In this document: piece by piece, positions 14,284-23,967 of the stretch
Layout of the letters: every line of letters begins with the position of its first letter
Position numbering within the stretch: the first letter of the stretch is position 1
DNA from: a virus
IMG/VR virus record: IMGVR_UViG_3300020171_000046
Coordinates: 1-47,291 of that record
DNA: 47,291 nucleotides
Strand: one strand, 5' to 3'
Program-made: the position numbers and the translations under genes
Notes under the pieces: model-generated
What the model was told of the DNA's origin: nothing
Database searches by the model: none
Seen by the model: only the letters and a program-made list of their open reading frames with translations

Positions 14284-16845
14284 CTACTCGCCGCCGCCGA
14301 CGCTCACGGCCCTGATGCCATAGAGCACGACGGTCGCGGTAAACGTTCCAAGAAGTTCTATCTGATATTGCCTCGCTCTGATGCCGCCGGTGTTCGCCCG
14401 GACGTAGTACCTGCCGCTGCCGGTCGGGACGGTGAACGTGCCCGACTTGAGCGAACTCGCAGTCTCAGCGTCATAGATCGTCCACGTCACGGTCTGTTGC
14501 GCAGACGGCTTGTTGAAACAGAACTCGAAGTCGGTCAGCTTCTCCTTCTCCCAGAAGTCGTCCGTCGAGAAGAATCCCGACTTGTACTTGCAGGCCACGC
14601 CGGTTGTCCCAGTCCAGTAGGTCGAGGTCGAGGTCTTCGATTCCAGTCGCCATATCGCGTTGCTGTTGTCGATGTAGACCAGATACTCCGTGAACGGTGT
14701 CACGAAGAAGTTCCTTGCGCCGACTGCGTTAGAGGCGTGTTCCCACGTCTTGAACGTACCGGACGGCAGGTGATATGCCAGTGTCAGGGTATTCGATCCG
14801 TCCCCTGTATTTGTGGGATAAGACCAGACGAAGAACTCCTTCCACTTCGTACCGACTATACCGGCATAGGTCGGCAGTGTTGACGTGTATGGCGCAGAGA
14901 AAGGGCTGGAGTCAATGGGGAACTTCTTGGCGTAGATCGGCATTACAGCGTTGCTCTGGTTGTTTGCCTTGACGACGGGCCCTTCTGAACTCCACCAGCC
15001 GATGAGATCGTCCGACCGCACCCCGGAGAAGTACGAGATGCACGAAGACATGAAGCACCCGGTCTGCAAGTTGAAGTTGTCGTGTGTCGTTCCTCTCCAC
15101 CTGTGACACGCCCCGCGCTTGGTCACAACGAGCAAGCCCGCGTTGACATCGGCGACCGAACTGCTGCCTTCGATGGACATTTGCATAAGCGGATTCGTGA
15201 CCTGGCCGAAGCGCACGTATCCGCCTTGGAGCGGATCTGCGACTGCCGCAGGCGTCCACTCGTCGGTACTCCATTCCTCCGGGTTGCCATAAGCCGAGAA
15301 GAACATAAGGTGAGGCTGACCCGTCGATCCCCACGTATCCCCAGCGGTGTTCAGGTAGCACTCGCCGATCGCATAGAGGTGGCCGTTGTACTCCTGGAGC
15401 GCATAGATGTTCGCAGGCGGTTGACTCCGCGTTTCGGTAAGCGCAGTCGTTCCCATCGTCTCGCTGCCGTCTACGATGATCGAGGCAGGGAACGTGAATC
15501 CTGCCTGGTCGCGGGCAACCGTCTTGCAGGAATAGTACACGCCGCTTCCGGGTACCGACTCCCGATAAACGACGAGTTGATCTGCCTGCCAGCCACTTCC
15601 GGTATTGGGAGAGACGTTGTACCCAGTAATCGTGACCCTCTGTCCGCATCTAACAAGTGATTGAGTATATTGCGTAAGATAAGTTGCGCCGCTTTCCGTA
15701 CCGAGCGAGGAGTTCTTCAGTACCAGCGCAAAATTGTAGAAATTACCCCAGGCATAGTCGTTCCACACTTCACTTGCGGGAGCAACGTTGTACCCGCCAC
15801 CGGGAGTAGTCGTATTCACGGCAATAGCAGCGAGATCAGCACCTTTCTTCAGTAGACCCCTGTTGTCACATTCAAGTTGCGGGATGTTCGATCCGTTGAG
15901 TTGAGTCGAACCGCCAAAGGTGATCGTGTAGGTTCGGTCACCGGTAAGACTACCCGTATGAGTGACGGTAATACCTCCGGCAGTACCGAGTATGAGGTTC
16001 ATCCAGGTTTGTATGTAGGAGGAATCTTGATTGAAAGTCCAAGTGGCGACGGGAGCACCATCGAAGAACACACCGAAGCCAGGCAAGTACATATCCCAAC
16101 TGCCGGAGTCCGCGTCGAACCGTATGGTCTGCACTTCGTTCGTGCCGCTTGCCGTGCTCGTAGCTTCTCCCGTCCATGTTGAGAGCGGAGCTATCCCAAC
16201 GTTGTGGTATCGCGTGACGATGAACTGAACGTTGTCATGGACTACAAAGTTGGCGGTGATCGGCCCGTTTTGGTCGATAGTAAGCACACCATCGCCGGTA
16301 GTGGCTATATTCACTATGCGATATGGCCCGTGCCACTGAATGCCTTCCTCGTTGATGAAGAGTGCGTCACCTTTTGCACAACCGACGAAATCCGCCGTAC
16401 CCGTTCCTGTCACAGTCGTATTGCCCGTGCAAACAACCGTGCCAGTTATGTAAAAGAATCCATCCCATCTCACAAGCGGTTGAGCATTCGCGCCTCCGGC
16501 AGAACTGTAGCCGGTGAAGTACATCGAATCATTCCATGACGTACCGCCTATCAGTTTCCCGGATGCTATCGGCCTGAGATCGGGAGTCCCGCCCGTATAC
16601 AACCACGCGCCTTGGTAAGTCGTAGTCACATCGTAAGTCGTTCCGCTCACAACGTGCTGACCGAACCAGTTGCATACGGCAGGGACGGTAGACTTATAGG
16701 CCGTCCTACCGGACGAACTCCTGAGCGTCCCATCAGTGTGCGAGAACCCCTGGAGGACACTCGCCTCGTTAGGCCCGAGCCGTTCCTCCGGCCCTTTGTT
16801 CTCGCCACCGCTAAAGTCGTTTAGGATGAACTTGCGCTTTGCCAT
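14284..16845 (-). CDS. Tail nozzle/tubular-protein-B-like structural protein, 853 aa
   Basis: The N-terminus reads FILNDFSGGENKGPEERLGP then NEASVLQGF and GTLRSSSGRTAY. This matches the F-x-GG ... NEA ... G-L-x-x-R-x-G signature at the start of podovirus tail tubular protein B / nozzle proteins. The rest is long, Gly/Thr-rich and beta-structured, consistent with a nozzle propeller. It shares one base with the stop of the upstream gene. The role is the distal tail tube joined to the adaptor. Family identity is by pattern, not alignment. Confidence 0.65.
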   Translation of the reverse strand: MAKRKFILNDFSGGENKGPEERLGPNEASVLQGFSHTDGTLRSSSGRTAYKSTVPAVCNWFGQHVVSGTTYDVTTTYQGAWLYTGGTPDLRPIASGKLIGGTSWNDSMYFTGYSSAGGANAQPLVRWDGFFYITGTVVCTGNTTVTGTGTADFVGCAKGDALFINEEGIQWHGPYRIVNIATTGDGVLTIDQNGPITANFVVHDNVQFIVTRYHNVGIAPLSTWTGEATSTASGTNEVQTIRFDADSGSWDMYLPGFGVFFDGAPVATWTFNQDSSYIQTWMNLILGTAGGITVTHTGSLTGDRTYTITFGGSTQLNGSNIPQLECDNRGLLKKGADLAAIAVNTTTPGGGYNVAPASEVWNDYAWGNFYNFALVLKNSSLGTESGATYLTQYTQSLVRCGQRVTITGYNVSPNTGSGWQADQLVVYRESVPGSGVYYSCKTVARDQAGFTFPASIIVDGSETMGTTALTETRSQPPANIYALQEYNGHLYAIGECYLNTAGDTWGSTGQPHLMFFSAYGNPEEWSTDEWTPAAVADPLQGGYVRFGQVTNPLMQMSIEGSSSVADVNAGLLVVTKRGACHRWRGTTHDNFNLQTGCFMSSCISYFSGVRSDDLIGWWSSEGPVVKANNQSNAVMPIYAKKFPIDSSPFSAPYTSTLPTYAGIVGTKWKEFFVWSYPTNTGDGSNTLTLAYHLPSGTFKTWEHASNAVGARNFFVTPFTEYLVYIDNSNAIWRLESKTSTSTYWTGTTGVACKYKSGFFSTDDFWEKEKLTDFEFCFNKPSAQQTVTWTIYDAETASSLKSGTFTVPTGSGRYYVRANTGGIRARQYQIELLGTFTATVVLYGIRAVSVGGGE

Positions 16846-17474
16846 TATCGGATGTACCTATGCCCTCGAAGCCCGCGCCTCGTGCGGCATAATCGCCCTG
16901 GAGTTGTCGTGTCACCAGGATCGGAGTAGTAAATCGTAATCGGTATCTGATCGACAAGACCGGACACAGTATCGCCTTCATCTACTCCGACCAGATCGGC
17001 ATGTACCTGAAGGCCCAGGCCGAAGGTAGAACTGTTCAACTGGGTGATAGTTGGAACCACATTCCACTTGTCTGCCGCATCTCCGTAGGTCGCCACCACG
17101 TCACTACTCGGCCAGTTGGCACCTATCAGAGCCTTGTTCTCCCCGCCGTCTATGGGTACTCCAGCCAGATACAAAACGACAACGATACTCTCGACGTGCG
17201 GTTCACTCGTGTTGCCGATCGTCTGTTCATCGTGCCGCTCAATCCCTGCCGCGATCCCGTTTATGACTTTGCCTGCGGGTATCGTAAACCCGTATCCTGT
17301 TGCCAATAGCATTTGGCTAGAGTTCGCGTCACCGTCATACGGGTTCAAGAGTACGCTGGCATATACGTTGTCGCTATCGGTCAACGCTCCCTGTCCGGCA
17401 GATAGGTTCCACTCAACTCCGCCACCTGCCAGACTCGCCAATATGGTCGGATATTTCGTCTGTGAATCAGGCAT
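16845..17474 (-). CDS. Tail/fibre-associated beta protein, 209 aa
   Basis: A beta-rich single domain with a jelly-roll-like run: YGFTIPAGKVINGIAAGIER, HVESIVVVLYLAGVPI, STFGLGLQVHADLVG, IPITIYYSD. The C-terminal 20 residues are strongly basic. No signature motif. It sits between spike and nozzle genes, so it is probably a virion appendage component or spike adaptor; this rests on context. Confidence 0.6.
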   Translation of the reverse strand: MPDSQTKYPTILASLAGGGVEWNLSAGQGALTDSDNVYASVLLNPYDGDANSSQMLLATGYGFTIPAGKVINGIAAGIERHDEQTIGNTSEPHVESIVVVLYLAGVPIDGGENKALIGANWPSSDVVATYGDAADKWNVVPTITQLNSSTFGLGLQVHADLVGVDEGDTVSGLVDQIPITIYYSDPGDTTTPGRLCRTRRGLRGHRYIR

Positions 17475-17485
17475 ATCATCTCGTG

Positions 17486-19078
17486 TTAGGTCGGTGTCAC
17501 GGTTCTAAAGGTCGCAGTACCATCACTCAATCTGAGTACCCCGGCCTCGTGATCGTAGAGTATAGTCCCCTCGTTGCCTGCCGCACCAGTGGGAATATCG
17601 GCGGTGTTATAGACGTGTCCATCTCGCCACCGTAGCACCCCGGTCGTGTCCGGTTGCCATATAGTATGCAGATTGGCCGCAGGTATCGCGCCATCGAGAC
17701 TGGGCGGCGCATCGGGATTGATAGTCAAACCCGAACATACAATCTTCGACGTTGATTCCAACCCTTCAAGCAGATAGAACCGACAGTTGGAGCTTTCATC
17801 TGCCCGTAACGTCATAACATTTGGCCCCAAACTCAAGGCAGTAAATCCCTCACACCGAAACGCCTCGATGATCGTGTTGGCATGACCCCGCAGATCAATC
17901 CTGTTGCCGGAGAAGTAGAACGACTGTTGAGCAGCCGTATTCCTTGACCGCAGGACGCCGAGCGTCATGAAGTCGGTGTTGGTATCGTTGTACATCCGTA
18001 TCCTGAACTGGCAACCTACGATAGAAAGCCAGTCGCCGCAACCGACGTTAGTGCCTTGCCGCAACGCCGGGTACGAATCAAAGACAAAGAACTCGTTGTC
18101 CTGCGCCCCACCCTTCGAGAGAACCAGATCGTTTATCCAGATGTTCTTGCTACTCAATGCACCCGACCCGGCGATGACACGTACTTTGGTAATACCTGAC
18201 GCATTGAAAGCCGTTACAGTCGCCTTGATCGGTGTCCATACATTTGCCACTGGCGTTGCCGGAGCGTCGATAGTTCCACCGATAGCCACACCTCCAGCGT
18301 AACACTGGAAAAGCACAGCACCACCAGTAGTGATCCAATCTGTCCGAATCCAACCGGTAAGTTGAGTGGCCGCCGTGAGTGTCGCTGCCGCCGTTGCGCT
18401 GCACGCGATCTCGGCAATGCTATTGTAAGCGCTCACCGTACCGGTTATCGCCAATTTAGCTGACGAGTCCCACTTGTACCTGTTCGCCGTATCGGTCGTG
18501 CAGGTCACGTCTTGGACATCGAGCGAACTCCATGCCGTCTCACCATTTGCTAACATCATGGCACTCTTCGGGACTTCAGAATTGATCGCAAAGTCGCAAC
18601 CGGAGAACATGGACTCATGCGCGTACCCGTCGATCATATGGTTCGCTCTGTTGGAGTTGAAGTAGCAGGAATGAACATCGACAGCGCCCGAAGTGACTGC
18701 GGTATCCGACAATCGAAGCAACATACCCTCGTCCGATTGTGTGAACCCCATGTGCGCAAGTGTGATATTGTCACTGCCGTTGCCTATAGACAAGCAAGGA
18801 GTAACCGTGGTCGCCGCCGCCGGTGAACTTCCCTGCGTTATCAAAGTCTGATACATGCCAGCGCCATTAAGTGTCAGACCCTTTGTGTTCGGCGGTATAA
18901 CCAGGCGTTCCGTGTACGTACCTGGGCCGATGTCAACACATACAGGGTTGGTCATGCTCGGACTCAACGCCACAGCCGCGTTGATGCCCGCCTGCGCTAG
19001 AGTGAACATCGCGCCCGATGTGCCGACTGTAACTATTCGGGCGTCTCGGCCTGCGTCTGGTGATCGTGAGTTTTGCAT
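17486..19078 (-). CDS. Tailspike-like right-handed beta-helix protein, 530 aa
   Basis: The first 200 residues have pectate-lyase/pectinesterase-type features: TLAQAGINAAVAL, VCVDIGPGTYTERLVIPPNT, LTLNGAGMYQTLI, then repeated strand-turn rungs (CLSIGNGSDNITLAHMGF, VDVHSCYFNSN, FSGCDF). About 200-330 looks like an inserted carbohydrate-binding-type beta sandwich (TQLTGWIRTDWITTG ... GITKVRVIAGSG); the helix then resumes. Phage spikes with this fold bind and often cut surface polysaccharide. Catalytic residues cannot be assigned by eye. It is the likely host-range determinant. Confidence 0.7.
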   Translation of the reverse strand: MQNSRSPDAGRDARIVTVGTSGAMFTLAQAGINAAVALSPSMTNPVCVDIGPGTYTERLVIPPNTKGLTLNGAGMYQTLITQGSSPAAATTVTPCLSIGNGSDNITLAHMGFTQSDEGMLLRLSDTAVTSGAVDVHSCYFNSNRANHMIDGYAHESMFSGCDFAINSEVPKSAMMLANGETAWSSLDVQDVTCTTDTANRYKWDSSAKLAITGTVSAYNSIAEIACSATAAATLTAATQLTGWIRTDWITTGGAVLFQCYAGGVAIGGTIDAPATPVANVWTPIKATVTAFNASGITKVRVIAGSGALSSKNIWINDLVLSKGGAQDNEFFVFDSYPALRQGTNVGCGDWLSIVGCQFRIRMYNDTNTDFMTLGVLRSRNTAAQQSFYFSGNRIDLRGHANTIIEAFRCEGFTALSLGPNVMTLRADESSNCRFYLLEGLESTSKIVCSGLTINPDAPPSLDGAIPAANLHTIWQPDTTGVLRWRDGHVYNTADIPTGAAGNEGTILYDHEAGVLRLSDGTATFRTVTPT

Positions 19079-19089
19079 GATAGACCTCG

Positions 19090-20043
19090 CTATGCGTGTG
19101 GATTGTATCCTATTGCGATAAACTGTTCGCGCTCGCGTTGCATCCCGTCAAGGTATGCCAACAACGACTTCACTCCACCCCAAAACGCCTGATTGTTCGC
19201 GTTTGCTCTGGCTTCCTGGCTCTGGTCGTAGATGTCGGCCAACTGCGCCATCGCTGCCATACCGTGCGCCTGTACCCGGTGGAACTGGTTCGGCAGTCCG
19301 TAGGTCGAAGGATCGTCGGCATCGAGCGTGTAGTCGGCAGGGAGCGTGCCGGCCCGGAAAAACACCGTCTTGGCTTCAGTCGGCACAGGGTAGAAGATGA
19401 CCGACGGATGCGAGATGATGTAGTCGGTCGGCGTCGAATCGCCCGGCGCATTACCCGCCGTGAGTTCATCTGCGGATATTGTCGCAATCGTCTGGTTGCC
19501 TGACGCTTCCCGGATCGTAACATCGCCCGCGCAGACGGCGGAGAGAACGAAGTAGTGCATGTAGCCCCAGTTGACCTTCGTGGTCGCTTTCTGGCTCGTT
19601 CCAGTAAGGGTAACCGTCTCTGTAGCCACAGTATTCGTGCCGGTAGTCGTGCCATAGAGCGTGAGCGTCTGCGTAGTATCGCTGGCGCTGGAACTCAAGA
19701 CCTCGATGCCGTCGTTCTGCGGCTGGTTGGGGAATCCATACTCCCAGTACCAACCGGGGTTGTTGTCATCCATGTAGATGATGTCCCTGGGTACGAGCGG
19801 CTGGCCGTCGAGCGTGGCGTTCAGGATACCCCAGCAGAGCGTAGACGGGAGAGCATACGTCTGAATGTACTGACTGATCGGTATGGCGTGTCGGGTGACA
19901 TAGTACCCCGTCTCTTGCGCGAGAACGTCCTTGATGTAGTTCTGCGCCTCAAGCCACCATGCGACCGAGAACTTGCCGCTAGACGGGTTGTTCAACTCGT
20001 CACACATATCCATCGCCATTTGTCGGATCGTGCCAACGTTCAT
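19090..20043 (-). CDS. Head-tail adaptor protein (SU10-adaptor-like), 317 aa
   Basis: The N-terminal helix-rich segment (VGTIRQMAMDMCDELN, SVAWWLEAQNYIKDVLAQET) follows the SU10-type adaptor pattern. A beta middle part follows, and then a C-terminal helical pair (QFHRVQAHGMAAMAQLADIY, ANANNQAFWGGVKSLLAYL). Such adaptors form the ring beneath the portal that receives the nozzle. The middle contains TIREASGNQT, a motif also present in the neighbouring 310-aa protein. Gene order before the tail proteins agrees. Confidence 0.6.
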   Translation of the reverse strand: MNVGTIRQMAMDMCDELNNPSSGKFSVAWWLEAQNYIKDVLAQETGYYVTRHAIPISQYIQTYALPSTLCWGILNATLDGQPLVPRDIIYMDDNNPGWYWEYGFPNQPQNDGIEVLSSSASDTTQTLTLYGTTTGTNTVATETVTLTGTSQKATTKVNWGYMHYFVLSAVCAGDVTIREASGNQTIATISADELTAGNAPGDSTPTDYIISHPSVIFYPVPTEAKTVFFRAGTLPADYTLDADDPSTYGLPNQFHRVQAHGMAAMAQLADIYDQSQEARANANNQAFWGGVKSLLAYLDGMQREREQFIAIGYNPHA

Positions 20044-20052
20044 GTCGTCACC

Positions 20053-20985
20053 TTAGCCGTAGAGTGCAACGTCGATGCGGTCGTTCGCGCCAGCCGCCGT
20101 GAGAGTCGTGCCGTTGTAGCAACTCCAGAGGAGATACCTCTGGCGATGACCCATCACGATCTCGTCCGCGCCCTTGTCAGTGAGTTCGAGTGTCCCGGCA
20201 TTGACGATGCCGTAGAGTCCGGCTGATACCTGGTTGGCCGCAGCTTCTACATCGCCGACGAGGAGCTTCTTGACCCTCGTGAAGTTCGTGGTCGTATAGA
20301 GTGCAGTCGTTCCGGTGAGTGCAATGGCTTCGCCAGTGTCCCCGGAGCTTGACGTTTCCCCCCAGACGCCGACATAGGCAGTTGAAGCGCCCTCGCAGTC
20401 CAGGAGCACCGGCAGGCCGTATGCACCGTGCCTGGCAGCAGGCACATCATAGACGCCTGCGCTTGTCGCAGCCGCCGCGATCTGCCCAACAGTCGCGTTC
20501 CCACTGGCCTCGCGCACTGTGATTGTGCCGACAGCCGCAGCCGACAATTCCAAGCCGAGTACGAGGTCGAAGTTCAGCGTGGCAAGCGGATAGTCGAAGT
20601 ATACGTCTACCGCCGTCGTGCCTTGGAGTACAACGTCGATCTTCTTGACCGTGAACTTCGTATCTTCGACCCCGTAGATACTGAGTACCTTGCCAATGTC
20701 CAAGTTGCTGCTAGACAGCACTTCGAGGTGGTCGGCTGATAACCCCGTCTGATCGAAGCCCGCGCCGTCCTGGTCGCTGGCAAACTTCGTGAGCGACGCC
20801 GTGGAGAATACCGCCGTACTGTCGCCCTTGCACGGTTGCAGGTAGACCTTGTACCCGGCATTAGTCGCCAAGTCCACCTGCGGGATGATCTTGCCCCACG
20901 GGTTTGCGCCAAGATCGTAGATACCCTGGCTCGCGCCGTTCAGGGGTATTGTGACCTGCCCTGCATAGTTGTAAGTTCGTGACAT
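20053..20985 (-). CDS. Virion structural protein, 310 aa
   Basis: The sequence is beta-rich and Ala/Thr/Gly-rich throughout. About residues 155-172 contain TITVREASGNATVGQIA, close to VTIREASGNQTIATIS in the next gene, suggesting a shared domain. It has no cysteine clusters or enzyme motifs. Location between the fibre-like region and the adaptor suggests a head or neck decoration protein. Family not recognised. Confidence 0.6.
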   Translation of the reverse strand: MSRTYNYAGQVTIPLNGASQGIYDLGANPWGKIIPQVDLATNAGYKVYLQPCKGDSTAVFSTASLTKFASDQDGAGFDQTGLSADHLEVLSSSNLDIGKVLSIYGVEDTKFTVKKIDVVLQGTTAVDVYFDYPLATLNFDLVLGLELSAAAVGTITVREASGNATVGQIAAAATSAGVYDVPAARHGAYGLPVLLDCEGASTAYVGVWGETSSSGDTGEAIALTGTTALYTTTNFTRVKKLLVGDVEAAANQVSAGLYGIVNAGTLELTDKGADEIVMGHRQRYLLWSCYNGTTLTAAGANDRIDVALYG

Positions 20986-20997
20986 GATTTGCCTCCG

Positions 20998-21171
20998 TTA
21001 TGGCAAACGCCTGGTCGTCCGTCTATACGGCAGGTCGTTTGGTTGATCGTAACACTTCGGGCAGCGGAGTCCGCCGCCCCGCGATCGGAGTTTAGCAAGC
21101 TCCCAGACTTCGTTGCACATACTGCATTCTCGCAACTTGACTCCGGGTTTAGGGACTCCGCGCCTTCTCAT
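20998..21171 (-). CDS. Zinc-ribbon miniprotein, 57 aa
   Basis: This short basic protein has two knuckles, CSMC (about residues 16-19) and CPKC (about 37-40), around a loop with a conserved-looking GGGLRCP, ending in an Arg-rich tail. It starts 8 bases after the stop of the preceding gene; the ribosome binding site is weak (AGTAGGC). It lies within the virion operon between capsid-side and tail-side genes. Function unknown. Confidence 0.6.
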   Translation of the reverse strand: MRRRGVPKPGVKLRECSMCNEVWELAKLRSRGGGLRCPKCYDQPNDLPYRRTTRRLP

Positions 21172-21179
21172 GGTCTTGC

Positions 21180-21494
21180 CTACTTGTCCTCGATGAACCG
21201 CTCCCAGAGTGGCAGATAGTCCACCGTGACCTTCTTCTCGTCGTCCATCTTCTTCAGTTGGCCGACAATGATCTCGGTTGCCAGTTCACCGACTTCGATC
21301 TCCGAACCCTCGCCATCGGCATCGGGATTCCACTTCACCTGCTGATCCTCGGTAACGAGTTTCAGCCGCTTGACCTCATCCTCGTTGAACAGAAGTCGGT
21401 CGCGCAGTTGCGAGATCGTCTTCATCGTGCGGAAGTCGCCCTCCGCAGGCAGGATGTTCACCAGCCGAATCCGCTCAAGTACAGTCAGTTTCAC
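21180..21494 (-). CDS. Conserved-type phage protein, 104 aa
   Basis: Helical start LTVLERIRLVNILPAEGDF, then MKTISQLRDRLLFNEDEVKR, a short beta/acidic segment (WNPDADGEGSEIEVG) and a helical end (LPLWERFIED). This arrangement, ILPxEGDF followed by a short helical block, recurs in phage head-region proteins as I recall them, but no function is known to me. GAGGAGGAGC precedes the ATG. Confidence 0.65.
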   Translation of the reverse strand: MKLTVLERIRLVNILPAEGDFRTMKTISQLRDRLLFNEDEVKRLKLVTEDQQVKWNPDADGEGSEIEVGELATEIIVGQLKKMDDEKKVTVDYLPLWERFIEDK

Positions 21495-21561
21495 GTTCGC
21501 TCCTCCTCTGAATGGTTGGGCGTGTTTTCAAAAGCGGCACACGCCCCGAAGCCGATAGTGA

Positions 21562-23910
21562 TTACGTAGGTAGTACGTTGAGTATTGGAATGTATCCCGT
21601 TCCCCCGGTTGGAGTCTTAACCCTAAGAACGTAACAGAGTGAACCACCCGCAGCGATGTCCACACTATTCGCCTCATACCAACCCGGTGTACCATCTGCA
21701 ACACCAAAGTCCAGGAAGTTGGTGGCGTTGGCCGTGACCGAAAGAACCGCCTTCGGCTTGAACCCAGACGGTGTGCAAGTTACTCGGATACAGTCGATCA
21801 TCGTAGGAGCAGCCGACTTCGCAGAAGCGTTGGCCGCAGCACCCATATCGACCCACAGACCGGCTATCTGAGCCGCCGTGTACACACCTGCGCTCAGATC
21901 GAGTTGCGCATACACGCCGGTCGCCCAGTTTGCGGCATCGTTCATCGTGCCTGTGCAGATGAACTTGCCCTGAGTACCATACATGTAGGCACTCGCACTG
22001 CCGGTAGTCGTACCGGAGAGCGTCACCAGTCCGCGAACACCGGTCAGCAACGGATTGGTCATATTCGTGCCGGATGCCGTGACCTGCCCGATCAAGGCAC
22101 GAACCGTTCCGGTCGTCACCTCCGTAGCAGATGTCGCAGTCAGAGCACCAGCGCACGTAACCGCTCCGGTTACGTCTAACGCGCCGGTCGCCTTGATAGT
22201 CGTGCCGGTCAGGTTGATAGTACCGTTAGTCAGGTTGTCGATGGTTTCGCCCTGCGACAACCGAATATCGGCGGTTCCCATATTCGTGCCGACAGCAGAC
22301 ATATCCAGACCATAGGCCCAGGCTGCATTGCCGCCACTGATGCTGGTTGCACTCAGATAGAAACCGGCATCCAGTGTCCGGCAAGCCAACCCCTGCTGTT
22401 CGTGATCGACCCACACGCCATACCCGTTGGTAATGTCGCCGCAGACATCAGTACCAGAACCGGTACTCGACCCGATCTTGAGTCGAATGCCCATTAGGTT
22501 AGTGATGTCTGTCTTGTAGGTCGCACCGATTGCGGTGTTCCCGGTGACGATCTCGATGCCCCTAACGTCCGTCCAGGTCTTGTCCGCAGCCGTCGGAGTC
22601 TTGCACACGGTACCGCAGTAGATACCGCGCACTATGCTCACGTTGAAACCGGCGGTGGTATTGCCAGCAAGGAAGTAACCTCCTATGGCCTTGCCACTAG
22701 CCGAGTCCACGTCTATGCGAGCGTTGCCTCTTACGGCAGTGAGATCGTTCGCCGTGGCGAGCGTCGTCTGGTTGACGTTGCTGTAGATGCCTTTCAAGTC
22801 GGCATCAGTCGTGCCGGTCACGGTGAACGTATTCACTGCTGTAAAGGCGTTCGCCAGTCCCAGACCCGGCAGAGTGCATGTAGCACTCGGCAGGGTAATC
22901 ACGGCAGCCGCAACGTTCTGGTTCTGGATGGTTGTCGCCGCATTGCCGGTAGCAAGTGGCTGAATGACGATCCCGCCAGACACCGAACCGTTGAAGGAGT
23001 TCGTTGCGCCAGTCCAGGTGTTGGCTAACTCCAACCCCGGCAACGTCGAGGTCGCACTCGGAAGAGTGATAACCTTCGCGCTTCCGCCTGACTGGTTCTG
23101 GATCGTCGTAGCATTCGTACCAGCCGCTATCGGAGTGATAGCGATGCTGCCACTGGTGCCACCGTAGACGGTGATTCCCCCTTGGATCGCGCTGGTCTTG
23201 CCGGAAACAATCGTGCTTTCCGTCACGATAGCGCCGTTAGTCGAGAGTGCGCCTGTTGCGGCTACCGTCAGTCCACTACCGGACGCAGTAGTAAACCCGC
23301 CGCCAACATCGAGCGATGCGAGCGTCGAGTTCCCGGTCACGTCGAGGATACCGGTCACGCGGACGGTCGTCTCCGTGATGTTGCAGATAGCGAGATCGGT
23401 GTTGTTGTCGATAGTCGCCCCACCATGGAGCGTGAGGATACCGGTAATATCCGCCACAACAAACGAGTCGGTGTCCACAGAGAATCCACCATTCAGGTTC
23501 ATCGCGGCGAACGTGTTGGTGCCAGTCCAGGTGTTGTCCAGACCGAGGCCCGGCAACGTGCAGGTGGCGGAAGGGAGCGTGATGATCTTGGCACTCCCGC
23601 CCGACTGGTTCTGGATGGTGGTAGTATTCGTGCCTGCGGCAATCGGAGTGATTGTAATTCCGCCACTCGTTACACCAGTGATTTCAAGCGAACCAGTGAC
23701 TCCACCAAGCGCACCAGAGATGATACCCTGCGAAACCTGGATGTTATCAACGATGAGTTGACCTTCGTTGCTCATCTGTAATTTGACATTCGCGCCGCCA
23801 GTATCATAGACAGTCAAGACCGGGTCTCCGGCCTGACTGCCCTGTGAGGCAAGCGGAACGATTGCCAGCGCAGACATATTGCGATGATGTTTCTTTGGGT
23901 CTAGTGTCAT
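21562..23910 (-). CDS. Repeat-containing fibre-like structural protein, 782 aa
   Basis: After a short N-terminus the protein is built of Thr/Gly/Ala-rich beta repeats. One unit of about 50 residues occurs three times: ITPIAAGTN/TTIQNQ/ITLPSAT/LPGL/NTWTG (about residues 82-131, 250-303 and 308-360). Similar short repeats (DVTGNSTLASLDVGGG, ATGALDVTGAVTCAG) follow. The C-terminal third is less repetitive. The composition resembles trimeric fibre shafts or head fibres. It is the first gene after the major capsid gene, which could mean a capsid-attached fibre. GGAGGAAACGCAA precedes the ATG. Confidence 0.6.
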   Translation of the reverse strand: MTLDPKKHHRNMSALAIVPLASQGSQAGDPVLTVYDTGGANVKLQMSNEGQLIVDNIQVSQGIISGALGGVTGSLEITGVTSGGITITPIAAGTNTTTIQNQSGGSAKIITLPSATCTLPGLGLDNTWTGTNTFAAMNLNGGFSVDTDSFVVADITGILTLHGGATIDNNTDLAICNITETTVRVTGILDVTGNSTLASLDVGGGFTTASGSGLTVAATGALSTNGAIVTESTIVSGKTSAIQGGITVYGGTSGSIAITPIAAGTNATTIQNQSGGSAKVITLPSATSTLPGLELANTWTGATNSFNGSVSGGIVIQPLATGNAATTIQNQNVAAAVITLPSATCTLPGLGLANAFTAVNTFTVTGTTDADLKGIYSNVNQTTLATANDLTAVRGNARIDVDSASGKAIGGYFLAGNTTAGFNVSIVRGIYCGTVCKTPTAADKTWTDVRGIEIVTGNTAIGATYKTDITNLMGIRLKIGSSTGSGTDVCGDITNGYGVWVDHEQQGLACRTLDAGFYLSATSISGGNAAWAYGLDMSAVGTNMGTADIRLSQGETIDNLTNGTINLTGTTIKATGALDVTGAVTCAGALTATSATEVTTGTVRALIGQVTASGTNMTNPLLTGVRGLVTLSGTTTGSASAYMYGTQGKFICTGTMNDAANWATGVYAQLDLSAGVYTAAQIAGLWVDMGAAANASAKSAAPTMIDCIRVTCTPSGFKPKAVLSVTANATNFLDFGVADGTPGWYEANSVDIAAGGSLCYVLRVKTPTGGTGYIPILNVLPT
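22830..23670 (-). repeat. Three internal coding repeats in the fibre-like gene
   Basis: Three units of about 150 bases encode the same block (ITPIAAGTN ... LPSAT-TLPGL-L). They lie at about 23517-23670, 22998-23160 and 22832-22985; the third is the most diverged (IQPLATGNA, lacking SGGSAK). They could recombine with each other. Confidence 0.75.
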
Positions 23911-23931
23911 TTGCGTTTCCTCCTGTTTTCC

Positions 23932-23956
23932 GTGGGGGTGGCGAGTCCACCCCCAC
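23932..23956 (-). terminator. 10-bp hairpin after the major capsid gene
   Basis: A perfect stem (23932-23941 with 23947-23956, loop of 5) lies 11 bases after the capsid stop codon. It is very GC-rich but followed by GGAAAAC, not a U-run. It may act as a partial terminator, an RNA-stabilising 3' end, or both, keeping capsid expression above that of the following genes; this is inference. Confidence 0.6.
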
Positions 23957-23967
23957 TGTTTGCCTTA

